DNA of 64,000 nt from Corallium rubrum (GCA_964035015.1 OZ036012.1:1250073-1314072); one strand, 5' to 3'; positions 22,911-33,912 are shown, numbered from the stretch's first letter. The notes: a model not told the origin generated them from the sequence alone. Program-made: numbers and translations.

Positions 22911-23612
22911 CTAATTATGAATATCAAAGCCCAGCATATTATTTTCATAAGAGCCATTGAGTCGGACACGAGAGTAAAATCATAATATTTAATAAAGTTC
23001 TAACGTTTCGTTGTTATTATCGCAACATCTTCTGAGAATAATTTACATGAGTGTAATGAGACTAAATATATAATTACAGAGTTGTCATAAAATATGCATG
23101 CAATAACCAATCAGAGAGTGTTACTATAAATAAAATTACAAGCAGAAGTGACAGACAAAAAGGAAGTAAAATTACAAAAGGAGGAGTGGCGCAGAACCAA
23201 TATTACCATTTAGAGAAGGTTTAAGTTTGCGAATAAGTAAGCTTTCTCGGAGAAGAAGTTCAGACTCAAAAGAACAAGAAGAAATGATTTTAAAATCATC
23301 AAATGAGACAGGGTGACCAGTGTCATGGTGATGAGAAAGAATGAAAGAATGTTAGTGGGAGAAGGATTAGTGCGTTTCTTTCCAGTGAGAGGCGAGATTC
23401 CCATGTGCTCCGAAACACGTGTATGTAAGTGTCGGATTGTTTCTCCGACATACGAAGTTCCGCAGCTTCGACACATAAAACGATAAACGACACGTGATCT
23501 TAGACGAAAAGGAATCTTGTCTTTGAAAGAAAAGAAAAGGAAAAGCCAAACCGAAGGACGAGCAATATACCTAATGTCGATATGAGGATAAGCAGATGAG
23601 AAAAGTTGTTTT
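22911..23612 (-). mobile_element. Inverted partial copy of PLE (GIY-YIG region and 3' end)
   Basis: This 700-bp arm is the reverse complement, with few changes, of about 24945-25615. It contains the nuclease part (MCRSCGTSYVGETIRHL, HTRVSEHMGISPLTGKKR) with a frameshift, and the 3' UTR with a hammerhead-like motif. Both arms end in CTAATTATG, so the whole 22.9-25.6 kb unit is bounded by inverted copies of the PLE 3' end. Confidence 0.8.
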
Positions 23613-23636
23613 TTTCTCTCTGGTTTCAGAAGTTAT

Positions 23637-24943
23637 TAGCCTCCTTCGTTTATCTTCACTGACAACGAACTGAAATTACTAACATCACTGAGGAAAGATC
23701 AAGGTATCATCATTGTCAAACCTGACAAAGGAAATGGTTTGGTTATCCTCAACAAATCAGATTACCACCAAAAGATGAACGATATCTTGGCATATGAAAC
23801 CAAGTTCGAAAAACTTGACGAAGACCCCGTTCAGCTTACCCTTAACGTGAAAATGCTGTTAGGAACTTTTTAAAGGAACTTAACAAGAACGGTGTTATCT
23901 CAGACGGCCATTATCGAGACCTCAGTCCTACTGGTTCTCGGCCTAAGATACATAAGCTTAATGTTCCACTTAGACCTATCCTTTCTTCTGTTCGCTCTCA
24001 CTCTTCCAACTTAGCTAAGTTTTTAGTTTCTTTACTTCGACCATTTTCTAACAGTGCGTTCTCGGTTTTTGATTCCTTTTCCTTTGTTAAAGAATTCTCG
24101 AGCTTTTCAACACTAACGAGCTTTTCATGCATGGCTAGCTTTGATATAACCTCTCTTTTTACTAACATCCCATTGAACGAAACCATCGACATTATAATTC
24201 AAAAGGTTTTTACTAGTTCCACTAAATTTCACGGCTTTTCTATTTTCGAATTTCGCAAACTTCTAAATTTAGCGGTAAAAAATTGCCATTTTCAATTCAA
24301 CGGTGAAGTCTATCAACAGGTAGATGGCGTTGGCATGGGTTCTCCCCTGGCACCTCTCTTCGCCAATATTTTTCTTTCCCATCACGAATGTATTTGGCTT
24401 AACGACTGTCCATCTGAATTCAAACCATTGTTTTATCGCCGTTATGTTGATGACTGTTTCATTTTATTTCGTTCTCGTGATCACGTTCTTCCGTTTCTTA
24501 ACTATTTAAACTCTAAGCATCCGAAAATAAAATTTACGCATGAATTGGAAGTCAACAAATCTTTACCGTTCTTAGATGTTAATGTCAAGCGTTCCGGTGG
24601 TTGCTTTTCAACGAGTGTTTACCGCAAACCCACTTTTACAGGCCTATTGACTTCTTTTGATTCCTTTATTTCGTTCTCCTATAAAAGAGGTCCGATTTTT
24701 TCATTACTCAACCGTTGTTTTAATATTTGTTCTACGTATGCCATTTTTCATGTCGAACTAGAAAAGCCAAAACGCATTTTCATTAGCAATGGTTACCCGG
24801 AAAAATTTCTTATAGCTGCATTGCCACTTTTCTTGACAAGTTCTTTTCAAAATCAACTAAAATACCTACGGTTCCTAAGCGCATTGTTTACTTTTCTTTA
24901 CCATTTACTGGACAACATTTCCTTCAAATCCGAACCCAAATGA
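23637..24943 (+). pseudogene. Penelope-like element reverse transcriptase
   Basis: 23640-24130 encodes, with frameshifts, the PLE N-terminal region including IIIVKPDKGNGLVIL. From 24131 an open frame of 270 codons carries MASFDITSLFTNIPLNE (Asp at residue 5), GVGMGSPLAPLFANI, and the catalytic YVDD at residues 105-108, followed by thumb residues. The reading frame shifts at about 24930 before the nuclease domain, so the full polyprotein cannot be made, although the RT core itself looks intact. Confidence 0.85.
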
Positions 24944-25383
24944 GAAAACGTTTCTCATCTACTTATCCTCATATCGACATTAGGTATATTGCTCGTCCTT
25001 CGGTTAGGCTTTTCCATTTCTTTTCTTTCAAAGACAAGATTCCTTTTCGTCTAAGATCACGTGTCGTTTATCGTTTTATGTGTCGAAGCTGCGGAACTTC
25101 GTATGTCGGAGAAACAATCCAACACTTGCATACACGTGTTTCGGAGCACATGGGAATCTCACCTCTCACTGGAAAGAAACGCACTAACCCTTCTCCCACT
25201 AACATTCTTTCTCATCACCATGACACTGGTCACCCTGTCTCATTTGGTGATTTTAAAATAATTTCTTCTTGTTCTTTTGGGTCTGAACTTCTTCTCCGAG
25301 AAAGCTTACTTATTCGCAAATTTAAACCTTCTCTAAATGGTAATATTGGTTCTGCGCCACTCTTCCGCCACTTCTGCTTGTAA
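24940..25383 (+). CDS. PLE GIY-YIG endonuclease domain
   Basis: 147 codons. Residues 48 and 51 form the CRSC zinc pair, then SYVGET (55-59) is the GIY-YIG signature, HTRVSEH supplies the Arg and His, and ESLLIRKFKPSLN (Glu about 121) the catalytic Glu. It lies in a different frame from the upstream RT. In PLEs this nuclease nicks the target DNA to prime reverse transcription. Confidence 0.85.
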   Translation: MRKRFSSTYPHIDIRYIARPSVRLFHFFSFKDKIPFRLRSRVVYRFMCRSCGTSYVGETIQHLHTRVSEHMGISPLTGKKRTNPSPTNILSHHHDTGHPVSFGDFKIISSCSFGSELLLRESLLIRKFKPSLNGNIGSAPLFRHFCL

Positions 25384-25482
25384 TTTTATTTATAGTAACA
25401 CTCTCTGATTGGTTATTGCATGCATATTTTATGACAACTCTGTAATTATATATTTAGTCTCATTACACTCATGTAAAATATT

Positions 25483-25522
25483 CTCTGAAGATGTTGTGAT
25501 AATAACAACGAAACGTTAGAAC
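25483..25522 (+). ncRNA. Hammerhead-like motif in PLE 3' region
   Basis: CTGAAGA (fits CUGANGA), a perfect five-pair stem II GTTGT/ACAAC, then GAAAC and GTTAGAAC. The base required as U before the cleavage nucleotide is A here, so it is probably a decayed ribozyme. The inverted arm has a matching copy (about 23003-23040, minus), with an extra change in CUGANGA. Confidence 0.45.
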
Positions 25523-25615
25523 TTTATTAAATATTATGATTTTACTCTCGTGTCCGACTCAATGGCTCTTATGAAAATAATATGCTGGGCTTTGATATTC
25601 ATAATTAGATTACGC

Positions 25616-26725
25616 TTCCCGCCTGGTCAATCAATAGCTGTTGTTTCTACCTCCTTCTTGGGTAAGTCTTTAACTGTATACATATTTACTTGAAGTTATA
25701 TTAGGTTTATCGGACCCTGTGAATTTCTCGACTGTTATAGCATTAGCCATGAGCATGAAGCCGGAGCATGGTGAAGTCCCTAATTTCGCCTTGAAATTGG
25801 GGAAGAAGCAGGATTGATGAAGAAGAGACGTATCTCAGGTAAAGTTGATTGTATCATATGAAAAATTTAATTGTTGTGTTATTACTATTAGACAGTAACA
25901 AAACTTATACAATCATGCCATTGGAAAGAGTTGTTTTGACTCCTTTAAAAAATAGAGTCATTTTTAGTAGCCAAGACGACGTCTTCGGAAGAGATTTTTC
26001 CGTTTCACTTAAAGTGCCAACCTTAATTAATACAGCAACAAACTGCTTTTAGCCTTATTTTATTTAATATCTGACACGTTTGAGGATTATGTCAACGCTT
26101 GTTAACATGTCCAAAAATTTTAACATTGTGTAATCGAAATGATATACTCTGTCGGGGTTTAGTTTTGTGTCCATGTCTAACCAAACAATCATTAGACTCA
26201 GCTTATACGTTATATATAAGGCATTGTTACCGCGCGCGCGAAGGCCCAGATTTCTCTAAAAACAATTAACCATGGCAAACTTTGAGAGTTCATTGCTCGA
26301 AGACAATTCGCCGAATTCCTTTAGGACTTTTGGCGAATGTTCCTCATAATTATGGTCTTCTAGCGTTTTTTAAAACACAATATGGCAGCATGTACTTTAC
26401 TTTACTTTATAAACACTTTAAATAAAAAACTATTCATTTTTAACGCATTGCGAAAACACTAACGTAAATCTGGTAGTTCGTAATTGAGACGCCGAATTAA
26501 GCGAATAGAAGCATAGTGTGCAGATTTTCTAAAACGCAACAAAATGCAAAACCGAACGTCTCCTATATATGGTGTTAATTGAAGTACAGCGGCCCATAAA
26601 GCGTTTGCTGATGAAAGAAGTGAGTTTAAAAACAGGTGAGCTTAGATCGGAGAAACCATTATTTTTCAGGAGGGAGGGGGCGGGGAGATGAATGTTTATA
26701 AAAATTGTTTGCAAATGCTGATTAA
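25616..26725. other. Unrecognised sequence
   Basis: No gene or repeat family recognised. Confidence 0.4.
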
Positions 26726-27265
26726 TATCTGCGTTCACCTTACTTACCATTTTGGAAGGTTAGGTGCAAGCTGTAGACCGAGGTGGCCTGGAAACGAGTA
26801 GTGGTACTTGGATTCAAGAAAGATCCATGCAGGTGGTATCTTGAACTGCCAACCACTCGTGCAGCTTGCACCCATCACACCAATTGCTTGGTGGAAGTTA
26901 AGACTTCCTATACCATCTCAGAGAATTGAGTAAGAGGAGGGATGGCGGGTACAAGATTTCCTTCTAATTTTCCAACGTGCGTCTGATTACTTGACGTGCA
27001 AGTGCGCTAATGATTAGGTCACGCGCTTTACCAGTCTTTTGGCCAAGCCCTCGATTGACACCCTACAGCAACCATTTAAACGTCACGCATGGTTACCTAG
27101 CTATTAACCTTGGTTATTACATAACCTCACTTAATATCTGCGTTCACCTTACTTACCATTTTGGAAGGTTAGGTGCAAGCTGTAGAACGAGGTGGCCGGG
27201 AAACGAGTACTGGTACTTGGATTCAAAAAAGATCCATGCAGGTGGTATCTTGAACTGCCAACCAA
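26726..27265. repeat. Direct duplication of about 125 bp, 410 bp apart
   Basis: The segment CGTTCACCTTACTTACCATT through TCTTGAACTGCCAACCA occurs at about 26731-26863 and again at about 27141-27265 with few differences. Confidence 0.85.
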
Positions 27266-27362
27266 GAGTGATGCTTTAGCATTACCCATCCAAGTACCAT
27301 TTTCTAACTTGACTTACCATTTGGGTATGCTAGACGACATGGGTACAGGTCTCTTGTTGGAT

Positions 27363-28080
27363 GTGAGCAAAATGGGCACCAACCCATGCTCAAGCGCGCG
27401 CTAAAATCGGTCTTCAAACCGTGTTGGTTGAGAGCAGAATTCGGCACCAGCCTGTGCTCAAAGCGCGCGCAAACTTGGGTACCAAACCCTCGTTAGATGT
27501 GAGCAAAATGGGCACCAACCCATGCTCAAGCGCGCGCGGAAATCCCTCTTCAAACCGTGTTGGTTGAGAACAGAATTACGCACCAGCCTGTGCTCAAAGC
27601 GCGCGCAAACTAGGGTAACAAACCCTCGTTAGATGTGAGCAAAATGGGCACCAACCCATACTCAAGCGCGCGCAGAAATAGGAATACAACGCGTGTTGGT
27701 TGAGAAAAGAATTAGGCACCAGCCTAAGGTCAAAGCGCGCGCAAACTTGGGTACCAAACCCTCGTTAGATGTGAGCAAAATGGGCACCAACCCATGCTCA
27801 AGCGCGCGCTGAAATCGGTCTTCAAACCGTGTTGGTTGAGAGCAGAATTAGGCACCAGCCTATGCTCAAAGCGCGCGCAAACTTGGGTACCAAGCCCTCG
27901 TTAGATGTGAGCAAAATGGGCACCAACCCATGCTCAAGCGCGCGCTGAAATCGGTCTTCAAACCGTGTTGGTTGAGAGCAGAATTAGGCACCAGCCTATG
28001 CTCAAAGCGCGCGCAAATTTGGGTACCAAGCCCTTGTTAGATGTGAGCAAAATGGGCACTATTCCACGCTCGAGCGCGAT
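27363..28080. repeat. 136-bp satellite made of two alternating 68-bp monomers
   Basis: The landmark GTGAGCAAAATGGGCAC starts at 27363, 27499, 27635, 27771, 27907 and 28043, a constant 136-bp step. Each unit splits into related 68-bp halves, one with GAGCAAAATGGGCACCAACC and one with GAGCAGAATTAGGCACCAGCC-type sequence, both followed by GCTCAAGCGCGCGC-like words. Confidence 0.95.
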
Positions 28081-28085
28081 CAAAA

Positions 28086-28099
28086 ATAATTTATATATA
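28086..28099. repeat. LINE target-site duplication, left copy
   Basis: ATAATTTATATATA, identical to 31625-31638 at the other end of the LINE. Confidence 0.8.
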
Positions 28100-28231
28100 T
28101 ACATACTTTATTAAATGTTCCCCAACGGGGCTTTTCAACATCTAATTACAAAATAGCATACAACTCTAAAATATCTAAATATATAAATAATCATGTTATT
28201 AATAAAATTATATGATAAAAATGTGATTCAA

Positions 28232-29731
28232 TCAGACTGTGATAGCTAAAAATCTTTCCAACATTGCTCTTTTTAGCTCTTTCTTGAATTTACCCAGAGA
28301 CGTTATTATCTTCAGATTTTCATCTAAATTATTCCAAATGATGGTAGCCCTATACTAAAATGATCTTTGACCACTCTTAGTTCTAAAAAATGGAATTTGT
28401 AATGACCCTCGATTGCGTGTGAAACGATCGTGTACCTTCGAACGTCTTATAAACTTCTTACAGAGATATTGCGGTGCTAGATTGTTCATGCATTTGAAAG
28501 CCATAACAGTTTCTCTAAATAAGAGTTGGTCTTTGACAGGCAGCCAATTAAGCTGGCGTAGGTACGGCGTTACATGATCGAATTTCCTACCCTTAGCAAC
28601 TATCTTACATCCAAAGTTCTGTACTGCCTGAAGTTTGTTGATGTTGGTCAAGGATGTGTTAGACCAAACAGATGAACAATACAAAAGTTTGCTCATTACA
28701 AGAGCAGAAACAATTAACGACAGTGTTTTGTTATCAAAACTATGCTTAACGCGGTTGATCTGGCATAACTTCGCCATACAAGAAGATACTAAATTGCTTA
28801 TATGAGTGTTATATGTCAAATGGGAATCAACAATGACACCCAAATCCCGTGCTGATGAGACAGGTTTGATAGTTTTACCCAGAAATGTCAACGACATTTC
28901 AGTAGGAAGTCTCTGGAGTAGCTGTCGAGTACCTAACATGATGAATTTCGTCTTCTCTGGATTAATCAATAATTGATTATCTGTACACCACCTTGCGACA
29001 CGCTGGAGATCATCTTCAAGATTTTGCTTGGCTCCGTCCATGTCTTTTATAGGAAATGACATGAATACTTTAGAATCATCTACATATGATTCAAGTTGAC
29101 AAGTGTCAGGCGCTAACGAGAGATCATTCAAATATATACAAAAGAGTAGAGGCGAAAGGATTGCTCTCTGTGGAACACCATGAGTGATGGGGAGTAGAGA
29201 AGACACTGTGGATCCAATCCTAACCGACTGTGATCTTCCAGTCAAATAGCTTCTAAACCACTTGACTACGTCAGGAGAGGCACCAACACAGCTTAACTTG
29301 TGCAGCAAGATAGGGTGGCTAATGCTGTCAAACGCTTTGGAAAGGTCCAACAGTATAAGTGCTGACAGCATCTTCTTGTCCATTGCCTGTAAGATAATGT
29401 CACTGACGAATAGGTTTAGTGTTTCTGTGGAATGGTTCTTTCGGTTTCCGCTTTGATGGGACGAAAGACGACCGTTCTTCGTTAAATACGAGCTGAACTG
29501 TTCGAGTACTACTCTTTCACACACTTTAGAAGCGGTGACAAGGAGCGAAAGTGGTCGGTTGTTAGAGGCCTCCCCATAGTCCCCCTCTTTGAGAAGTGGT
29601 GTGACTTCGGCTTCCTTCCAAGCATCGGGAAATATAAAAGTGGTCAAAGAGCAATTTATAATCTCTGTAAGTGGACCGAGGATGACAGGGAGCGAGTCTT
29701 TGATTACTCGCATACGGCATGGATAAAACAA
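28232..29731 (-). pseudogene. LINE reverse transcriptase, one frameshift and one premature stop
   Basis: It contains ALILLDLSKAFDSISH (first catalytic Asp), HGVPQRAILSPLLF, where the usual GS after GVPQ is RA, and SYVDDSKVF (the catalytic pair), then thumb and C-terminal motifs LVMSKLLYCSSVWS and FKCMNNLAPQYL. A TAG at about 28355 interrupts RSF*YRATIIWNNL; the frame remains open to a TGA at 28234-28232. It is joined to the endonuclease frame by a frameshift near 29735. Confidence 0.85.
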
Positions 29732-31493
29732 TGCGCTTTACTTCAGTGCAACTGACTGGCCTAAATTTGAAATCTTCAACTGAAGGACTGCCAGATGTTG
29801 TAGATGTTGTAGGCAGGGCAGGGCTTGAGGCGGTCGAGGTGATGTTGTTTGTCACAACTAAACGTGCAGCAGACTCAGCAGCTTTCTTGCCAACGGAAGA
29901 GAAGAACTGGTTAAAGTCCTCGGCGACGAGTGACGGGTCTTTGCTGTAGGTGTGACAGTGTTTCTCTTTCGAAGGAATTCTACTGTTGATTATCTTCCAA
30001 AGGGACCCAGGATTATCTTTGTGCTTTTCGACTTCGCCGGAGATGTGATTTCTCTCTGCCCTTCTAAGTTCATCTTTGACAGCATTGCGCGACTCTTTAA
30101 AGATTTGCCAATCATTGCTATCTCGCGTCTGTTGAAAACGGCGAAGAAACACGTCCCTTGATTTCATAAGCTCTTTTATTTCCGAAGTGACGTATGGACA
30201 AGGCCGACTGCGAATTTTCAAGGTCTTTATTGGTGCATGAGCTTCGAGGGTAGACTGAAAAACAGTGTTGAACATGTTTAGCTTGGTATTCACGTCATTT
30301 TCTGAGAAGATGGATAGGAGACTATCCGAATGATCGGCCAATTCAGCGGTGAATGCAGTGGGCTCATACGTCTTGTAGGTCCGTACGGTGATATAACAAG
30401 GTGGCGGCTTAGGGAGCTTCAGCTGAAGTACAGCGAAAACAGGAAGATGGTCACTGATGGCTGTATTAATAACACCGCTGTCATTTACCAAATCAGGAGA
30501 GGAGGTGAGGATAACGTCAATAAGTGACTGGCAGGTGTCTGTTATCCTTGTTGGAGTTTTAATCATTTGTGTAAGGTTCAATTCTTTAGAAACCTCGGCA
30601 AGTGCTCTGCTCTCAGGACAATCCTTCAGGGTGTTACAGTTAAGGTCTCCAAAAACAACAATGGGCTTATTCAGAGCGAGGGCTTCGATGTAACTGGATT
30701 TGAAGAAATCTTCAAAACACGCCACTGGGCAGTCAGGTGGGCGATAAGTCACGCATATCACTACAGACTTGCATTTATTGTGCTGCAGTTGTAACCAAAG
30801 CTGATGGAAGTTGGATTCAGATATATGTGAAATAGTTCTCAAAACAGACACTTTAATGTCGTCACGGATGTACGCACACACCCCTCCGCCTTTCTTATGT
30901 AAACGATCAAGTCTATACACATTATAGCCGTCAATCTTGATCTCGATATTAGTAACTGTGGTATTTAACCATGTTTCAGAGATAGTAAGTACATCAATTT
31001 TGTTTGAAGTGGCAAAGTCTATGAGTTGAAGGTAATGAGTCCTATTTCGCAGAGATCTAATGTTCAAATGCACAGTTTTAAGTTTGCTGATAATTACATT
31101 ACGCTTTGTTGAAATCGTATTGAAACCATGTTGAGTGGCCAGTGGAGCAAGGCGAATGTTTGTATCGCTGGTCCCAAAGGTGTCAAATTGAATATTTAAT
31201 AAGTTGGAGGAGATTGTATGTAGATGAGGTCTTTCTTGTGTCTCAACGTTTGAAAATGCGATGGTAGAATCGTCAGAAATCCAATTATCGGATATAATCG
31301 CTTGTCTTCCCATCCCCAGACATAATGATATTGGTCTTTGCTTCATCTGTCCAGCGCGGCAGCCTCGCCGCGTTGGTTTCGATCTTGAAATGCCGAGGCT
31401 GGACAAACATCGCCAAAGATTAGGGCAAAGCGGTTTCCCAATGGCTGTCGATGAAAAGGCTCTCAAAACTGTTCTTGGATAGATTAATGCCAT
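29562..31493 (-). CDS. LINE endonuclease/exonuclease/phosphatase domain and linker
   Basis: The frame gives LNIRSLRN, the catalytic SETWLN, GGGVCAYIRDDIKV, GDLNCN and SDHLPVFAVLQL, which are the conserved EEP nuclease motifs (metal-binding Glu, Asp-Asn and the terminal Ser-Asp-His). It nicks target DNA for target-primed reverse transcription. The basic segment KSRDVFLRRFQQTRD follows. The frame is lost at about 29735 in VLSMP..., just before the RT, and the track then runs into an unrelated tail. The true start is uncertain. Confidence 0.85.
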   Translation of the reverse strand: MALIYPRTVLRAFSSTAIGKPLCPNLWRCLSSLGISRSKPTRRGCRAGQMKQRPISLCLGMGRQAIISDNWISDDSTIAFSNVETQERPHLHTISSNLLNIQFDTFGTSDTNIRLAPLATQHGFNTISTKRNVIISKLKTVHLNIRSLRNRTHYLQLIDFATSNKIDVLTISETWLNTTVTNIEIKIDGYNVYRLDRLHKKGGGVCAYIRDDIKVSVLRTISHISESNFHQLWLQLQHNKCKSVVICVTYRPPDCPVACFEDFFKSSYIEALALNKPIVVFGDLNCNTLKDCPESRALAEVSKELNLTQMIKTPTRITDTCQSLIDVILTSSPDLVNDSGVINTAISDHLPVFAVLQLKLPKPPPCYITVRTYKTYEPTAFTAELADHSDSLLSIFSENDVNTKLNMFNTVFQSTLEAHAPIKTLKIRSRPCPYVTSEIKELMKSRDVFLRRFQQTRDSNDWQIFKESRNAVKDELRRAERNHISGEVEKHKDNPGSLWKIINSRIPSKEKHCHTYSKDPSLVAEDFNQFFSSVGKKAAESAARLVVTNNITSTASSPALPTTSTTSGSPSVEDFKFRPVSCTEVKRIVLSMPYASNQRLAPCHPRSTYRDYKLLFDHFYISRCLEGSRSHTTSQRGGLWGGL

Positions 31494-31624
31494 CTAGGAA
31501 CTTGTAAGTAACCACCAGTGTCTTGATAAAATAAATCGTAAAAGTTGAAGGGATAAAATTGAGAAAATATGCAGAGCGATTACGAGTGCTGCCTGTTAGG
31601 CGCTCAAGCGTACCCATCACCCAT

Positions 31625-31638
31625 ATAATTTATATATA
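31625..31638. repeat. LINE target-site duplication, right copy
   Basis: ATAATTTATATATA, identical to 28086-28099. Confidence 0.8.
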
Positions 31639-31695
31639 GCACTCACTATATATATAGCACTCACACTAGTTTTTACCATTCCGTCTGATTTACCC

Positions 31696-33534
31696 TTGTC
31701 CGACCCAGAGAGATCTGTTCTTGCGAAAGGTCTCAAATTCGTTCCCAACTCCGGGCCCATCGATTTATTTTCAGTCAAAGAAGACACTGAAGCTTTTTTC
31801 CGCCGTTTATGCCTAAAAGCCCATTTTCATAATCAGTCCTCCACCTTTGATAAGGATGTCTTTGAGGAAATCAACCCTAAAAAGTCTTCTTGGTCTCCAC
31901 CTGAAGGCCAATTTTCGTCTCTTGATCTTTTTGTTCGACAGTGCCACCATGAAATTGACAGATTAAACCATTCACGCCTCAAAAGGGCTTCCAACCGCAA
32001 TAAAGAGGAACTTCGAGCTTTTCAATCATTGCGTAGTCGTAATGACGTTGTCATCAAACCTGCGGACAAAGGTGGTGCCGTTGTTGTCTGGACATCTGAC
32101 GTGTTCGACCAAATACATTTTAGTGGTTCCAGTAAACTCATTTTCACCATGGATGTTAAGTCTCTCTACACCGTCATTCCTCACCGTGATGGTCTGGAAA
32201 CTTGGAAGTTTTTCTTTAATCAACGCACCGTTTTGGAACCATCCACCACTACATTACTTCGCTTGGCAGAACTTTTACTCACCCTCAACAATTTTTCATT
32301 TGATGGTGAACATTACCAGCAGATTAGTGGAGTAGCAATGGGTACCAAAATGGGCCCTAGCTACGCAAACTTATTTGTTGGTTATGTTGAAAAACAAGTC
32401 TTTGAACGATACACTGGACCCTTTCCTGATCTCTTTAAGAGATACATAGATGATTGTTTCGGAACAGCATCGTGCTCGCGTGTGAATTTAGAGAGATTTA
32501 TTAATTATGTTAACGATTTCCACCCAGCACTCAAATTCACATGGGAAATCAGTGAAACCTATGCGTCGTTCCTGGATATCTTGGTATCGATTAGTGATCA
32601 TTCACTCATGACTTCGGTATCTTATAAGCCGACCGATTCACATAGTTACCTTTTATTTTCATCCTCTCATCCCAATCACACTAAACAATCCATTCCATAC
32701 TCTCAATTTCTGCGACTTCGCCGCCTATGCAGTGATGACAAAGACTTTGAGACCAAATGTTTGGAAATGAGATCCTTTTTTGTCCATCGTGGCTATCCCA
32801 CCCACCTCTTAGACACTGCTATTAACAAAGCATCTAGTATTACTCGTCCTGACACTTTAAAACAACCTTTAGAAAGAGTTTCTGATACTAAAATACCATT
32901 AGTTCTCACATTTCATCCTTTCAACTACAAAGTTAAGGATATCATTAGCCACAATTTCCATATCCTAAAGAATGATCCTGAAACGTCAGCTATTTTCACC
33001 GACAACCCTTTACTCTCTTTTCGGCGTAATAAAAATATTCGTGATGGTTTAGTGCGTAGTGCCCTTAGAAAAAAGCTAGTGTCACCAGCGGGTACCTTTT
33101 CTTGCTCCCGTACCCGTTGTTACACGTGTTCCTTTCTTAACTCCGCTACATGTATTTTGAGACCTAAATCTAATTTTGTTATTCAGCATAATTTTACTTG
33201 CATCTCTTCCAACATCATTTACTGCATTTCTTGCAATAAATGTTGCATGCTTTACATCGGTGAAACTGGCAGACGTTTATCTGACAAGTTTGCTGAACAT
33301 CTTCGTTCTGTGAGGAACAATGATGTTGACAAGCCTGTTCCCGACATTTTAATAGTGCCAACCATTGTATTTCGGACATGCAAGTTTGTGCCATCTCACC
33401 CATTTCTGGCGGTAATGTCAGCCGCAAAAGACTGGAAAAGCGTCTCATTTTCAAAATTGGTACCATTCATCCTCGCGGACTCAGCGAACGTGTTTCTTTT
33501 ATTTAACACCTCTGAAGACATTGTTTCTGTTTAG
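31696..33534 (+). pseudogene. PLE reverse transcriptase and GIY-YIG endonuclease polyprotein
   Basis: 612 codons. VVIKPADKGGAVVVW is at about 118-132, then an abrupt junction to FTMDVKSLYTVIP (Asp about 153), SGVAMGTKMGPSYANLF, and FKRYIDDCF (YIDD 250-253). C-terminal zinc motifs CSRTRCYTCSF and CISCNKC lead into LYIGETGRRLSDKFAEHLRS of the nuclease. A frameshift near 33348 puts the end (HFNSANHC..., then RKRLEKRLIFKI) into another frame that stops at 33504-33506. The internal deletion removes the RT fingers. The protein would be inactive. Confidence 0.85.
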
Positions 33535-33774
33535 CAAGGACGGACACAAACGGCGTTTTCACTTTATATATTTATTTATTTATTTATTTTTACTCTCGCT
33601 CATTCTTTTTACACCCCCTCCTTCTTGCTCATCGACGGTATGAATAGCAAATGTCTTTCGCATCTCATTATCGATTTGGTATTGTCATTTTTATCTGATT
33701 GGCTTATTTTTGGTCACATGATTACCTTTCGTATATATAAGCTCGTTGTTTGTTTACACTCTTTACGTTTCTCT

Positions 33775-33806
33775 CTGACGAAGGGCCTTCGCTCGAAACG
33801 TTAGAC
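33775..33806 (+). ncRNA. Hammerhead-like motif at PLE 3' end
   Basis: CTGACGA fits CUGANGA; GGGC/GCTC can form stem II around CTTC; then GAAAC, loop GTTA, GAC. The usual U before the cleavage C is A, as in the PLE at 25.5 kb, and stem I is weak. It is probably a ribozyme relic. Confidence 0.45.
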
Positions 33807-33853
33807 TCCTACGTTCTCTGTTTCGGCAGTATATCTAACCTTACTATATTTCG

Positions 33854-33856
<3 letters not shown>

Positions 33857-33910
<54 letters not shown>
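33857..33910. repeat. (AT)n microsatellite
   Basis: Uninterrupted AT tract at the PLE 3' end. Confidence 0.95.

Positions 33911-33912
<2 letters not shown>

Larger units (their letters stand above)
28100..31624 (-). mobile_element. Near-complete CR1/L2-type LINE (endonuclease plus reverse transcriptase)
   Basis: About 3.5 kb bounded by a 14-bp direct repeat. In coding order it has an apurinic-type endonuclease (from about 31493), a linker, RT, and a short 3' UTR with the hairpin CCCCGTTGGGG (28120-28130) and a terminal AATAAA-like signal. Few lesions and an exact target duplication suggest a fairly recent insertion. The 3' hairpin and lack of poly-A fit CR1/L2 LINEs. Confidence 0.85.
31645..33840 (+). 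mobile_element. Penelope-like element, internally deleted
   Basis: The element runs from the start of the coding region (SDLPLSDPERSVLAKGL) through RT and GIY-YIG nuclease to a 3' region with a hammerhead-like motif and an (AT)n tract. Compared with the PLE at 47.6-49.3 kb, the segment between KPADKGGAVVVW and the first RT Asp motif is more than 100 residues too short, without loss of frame. Confidence 0.85.

Noticed and set aside
27363-28080. CRISPR-like array
   Set aside because: Contiguous satellite units without unique spacers, in a eukaryotic genome; the minisatellites at 6.6, 15 and 35 kb were rejected for the same reason.
28848-28856. CTGATGAGA as a hammerhead core
   Set aside because: It lies in LINE coding sequence and has no GAAAC partner within reach.
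29719-31482. Plus-strand ORFs opposite the LINE
   Set aside because: Antisense shadows of the LINE endonuclease and RT frames.
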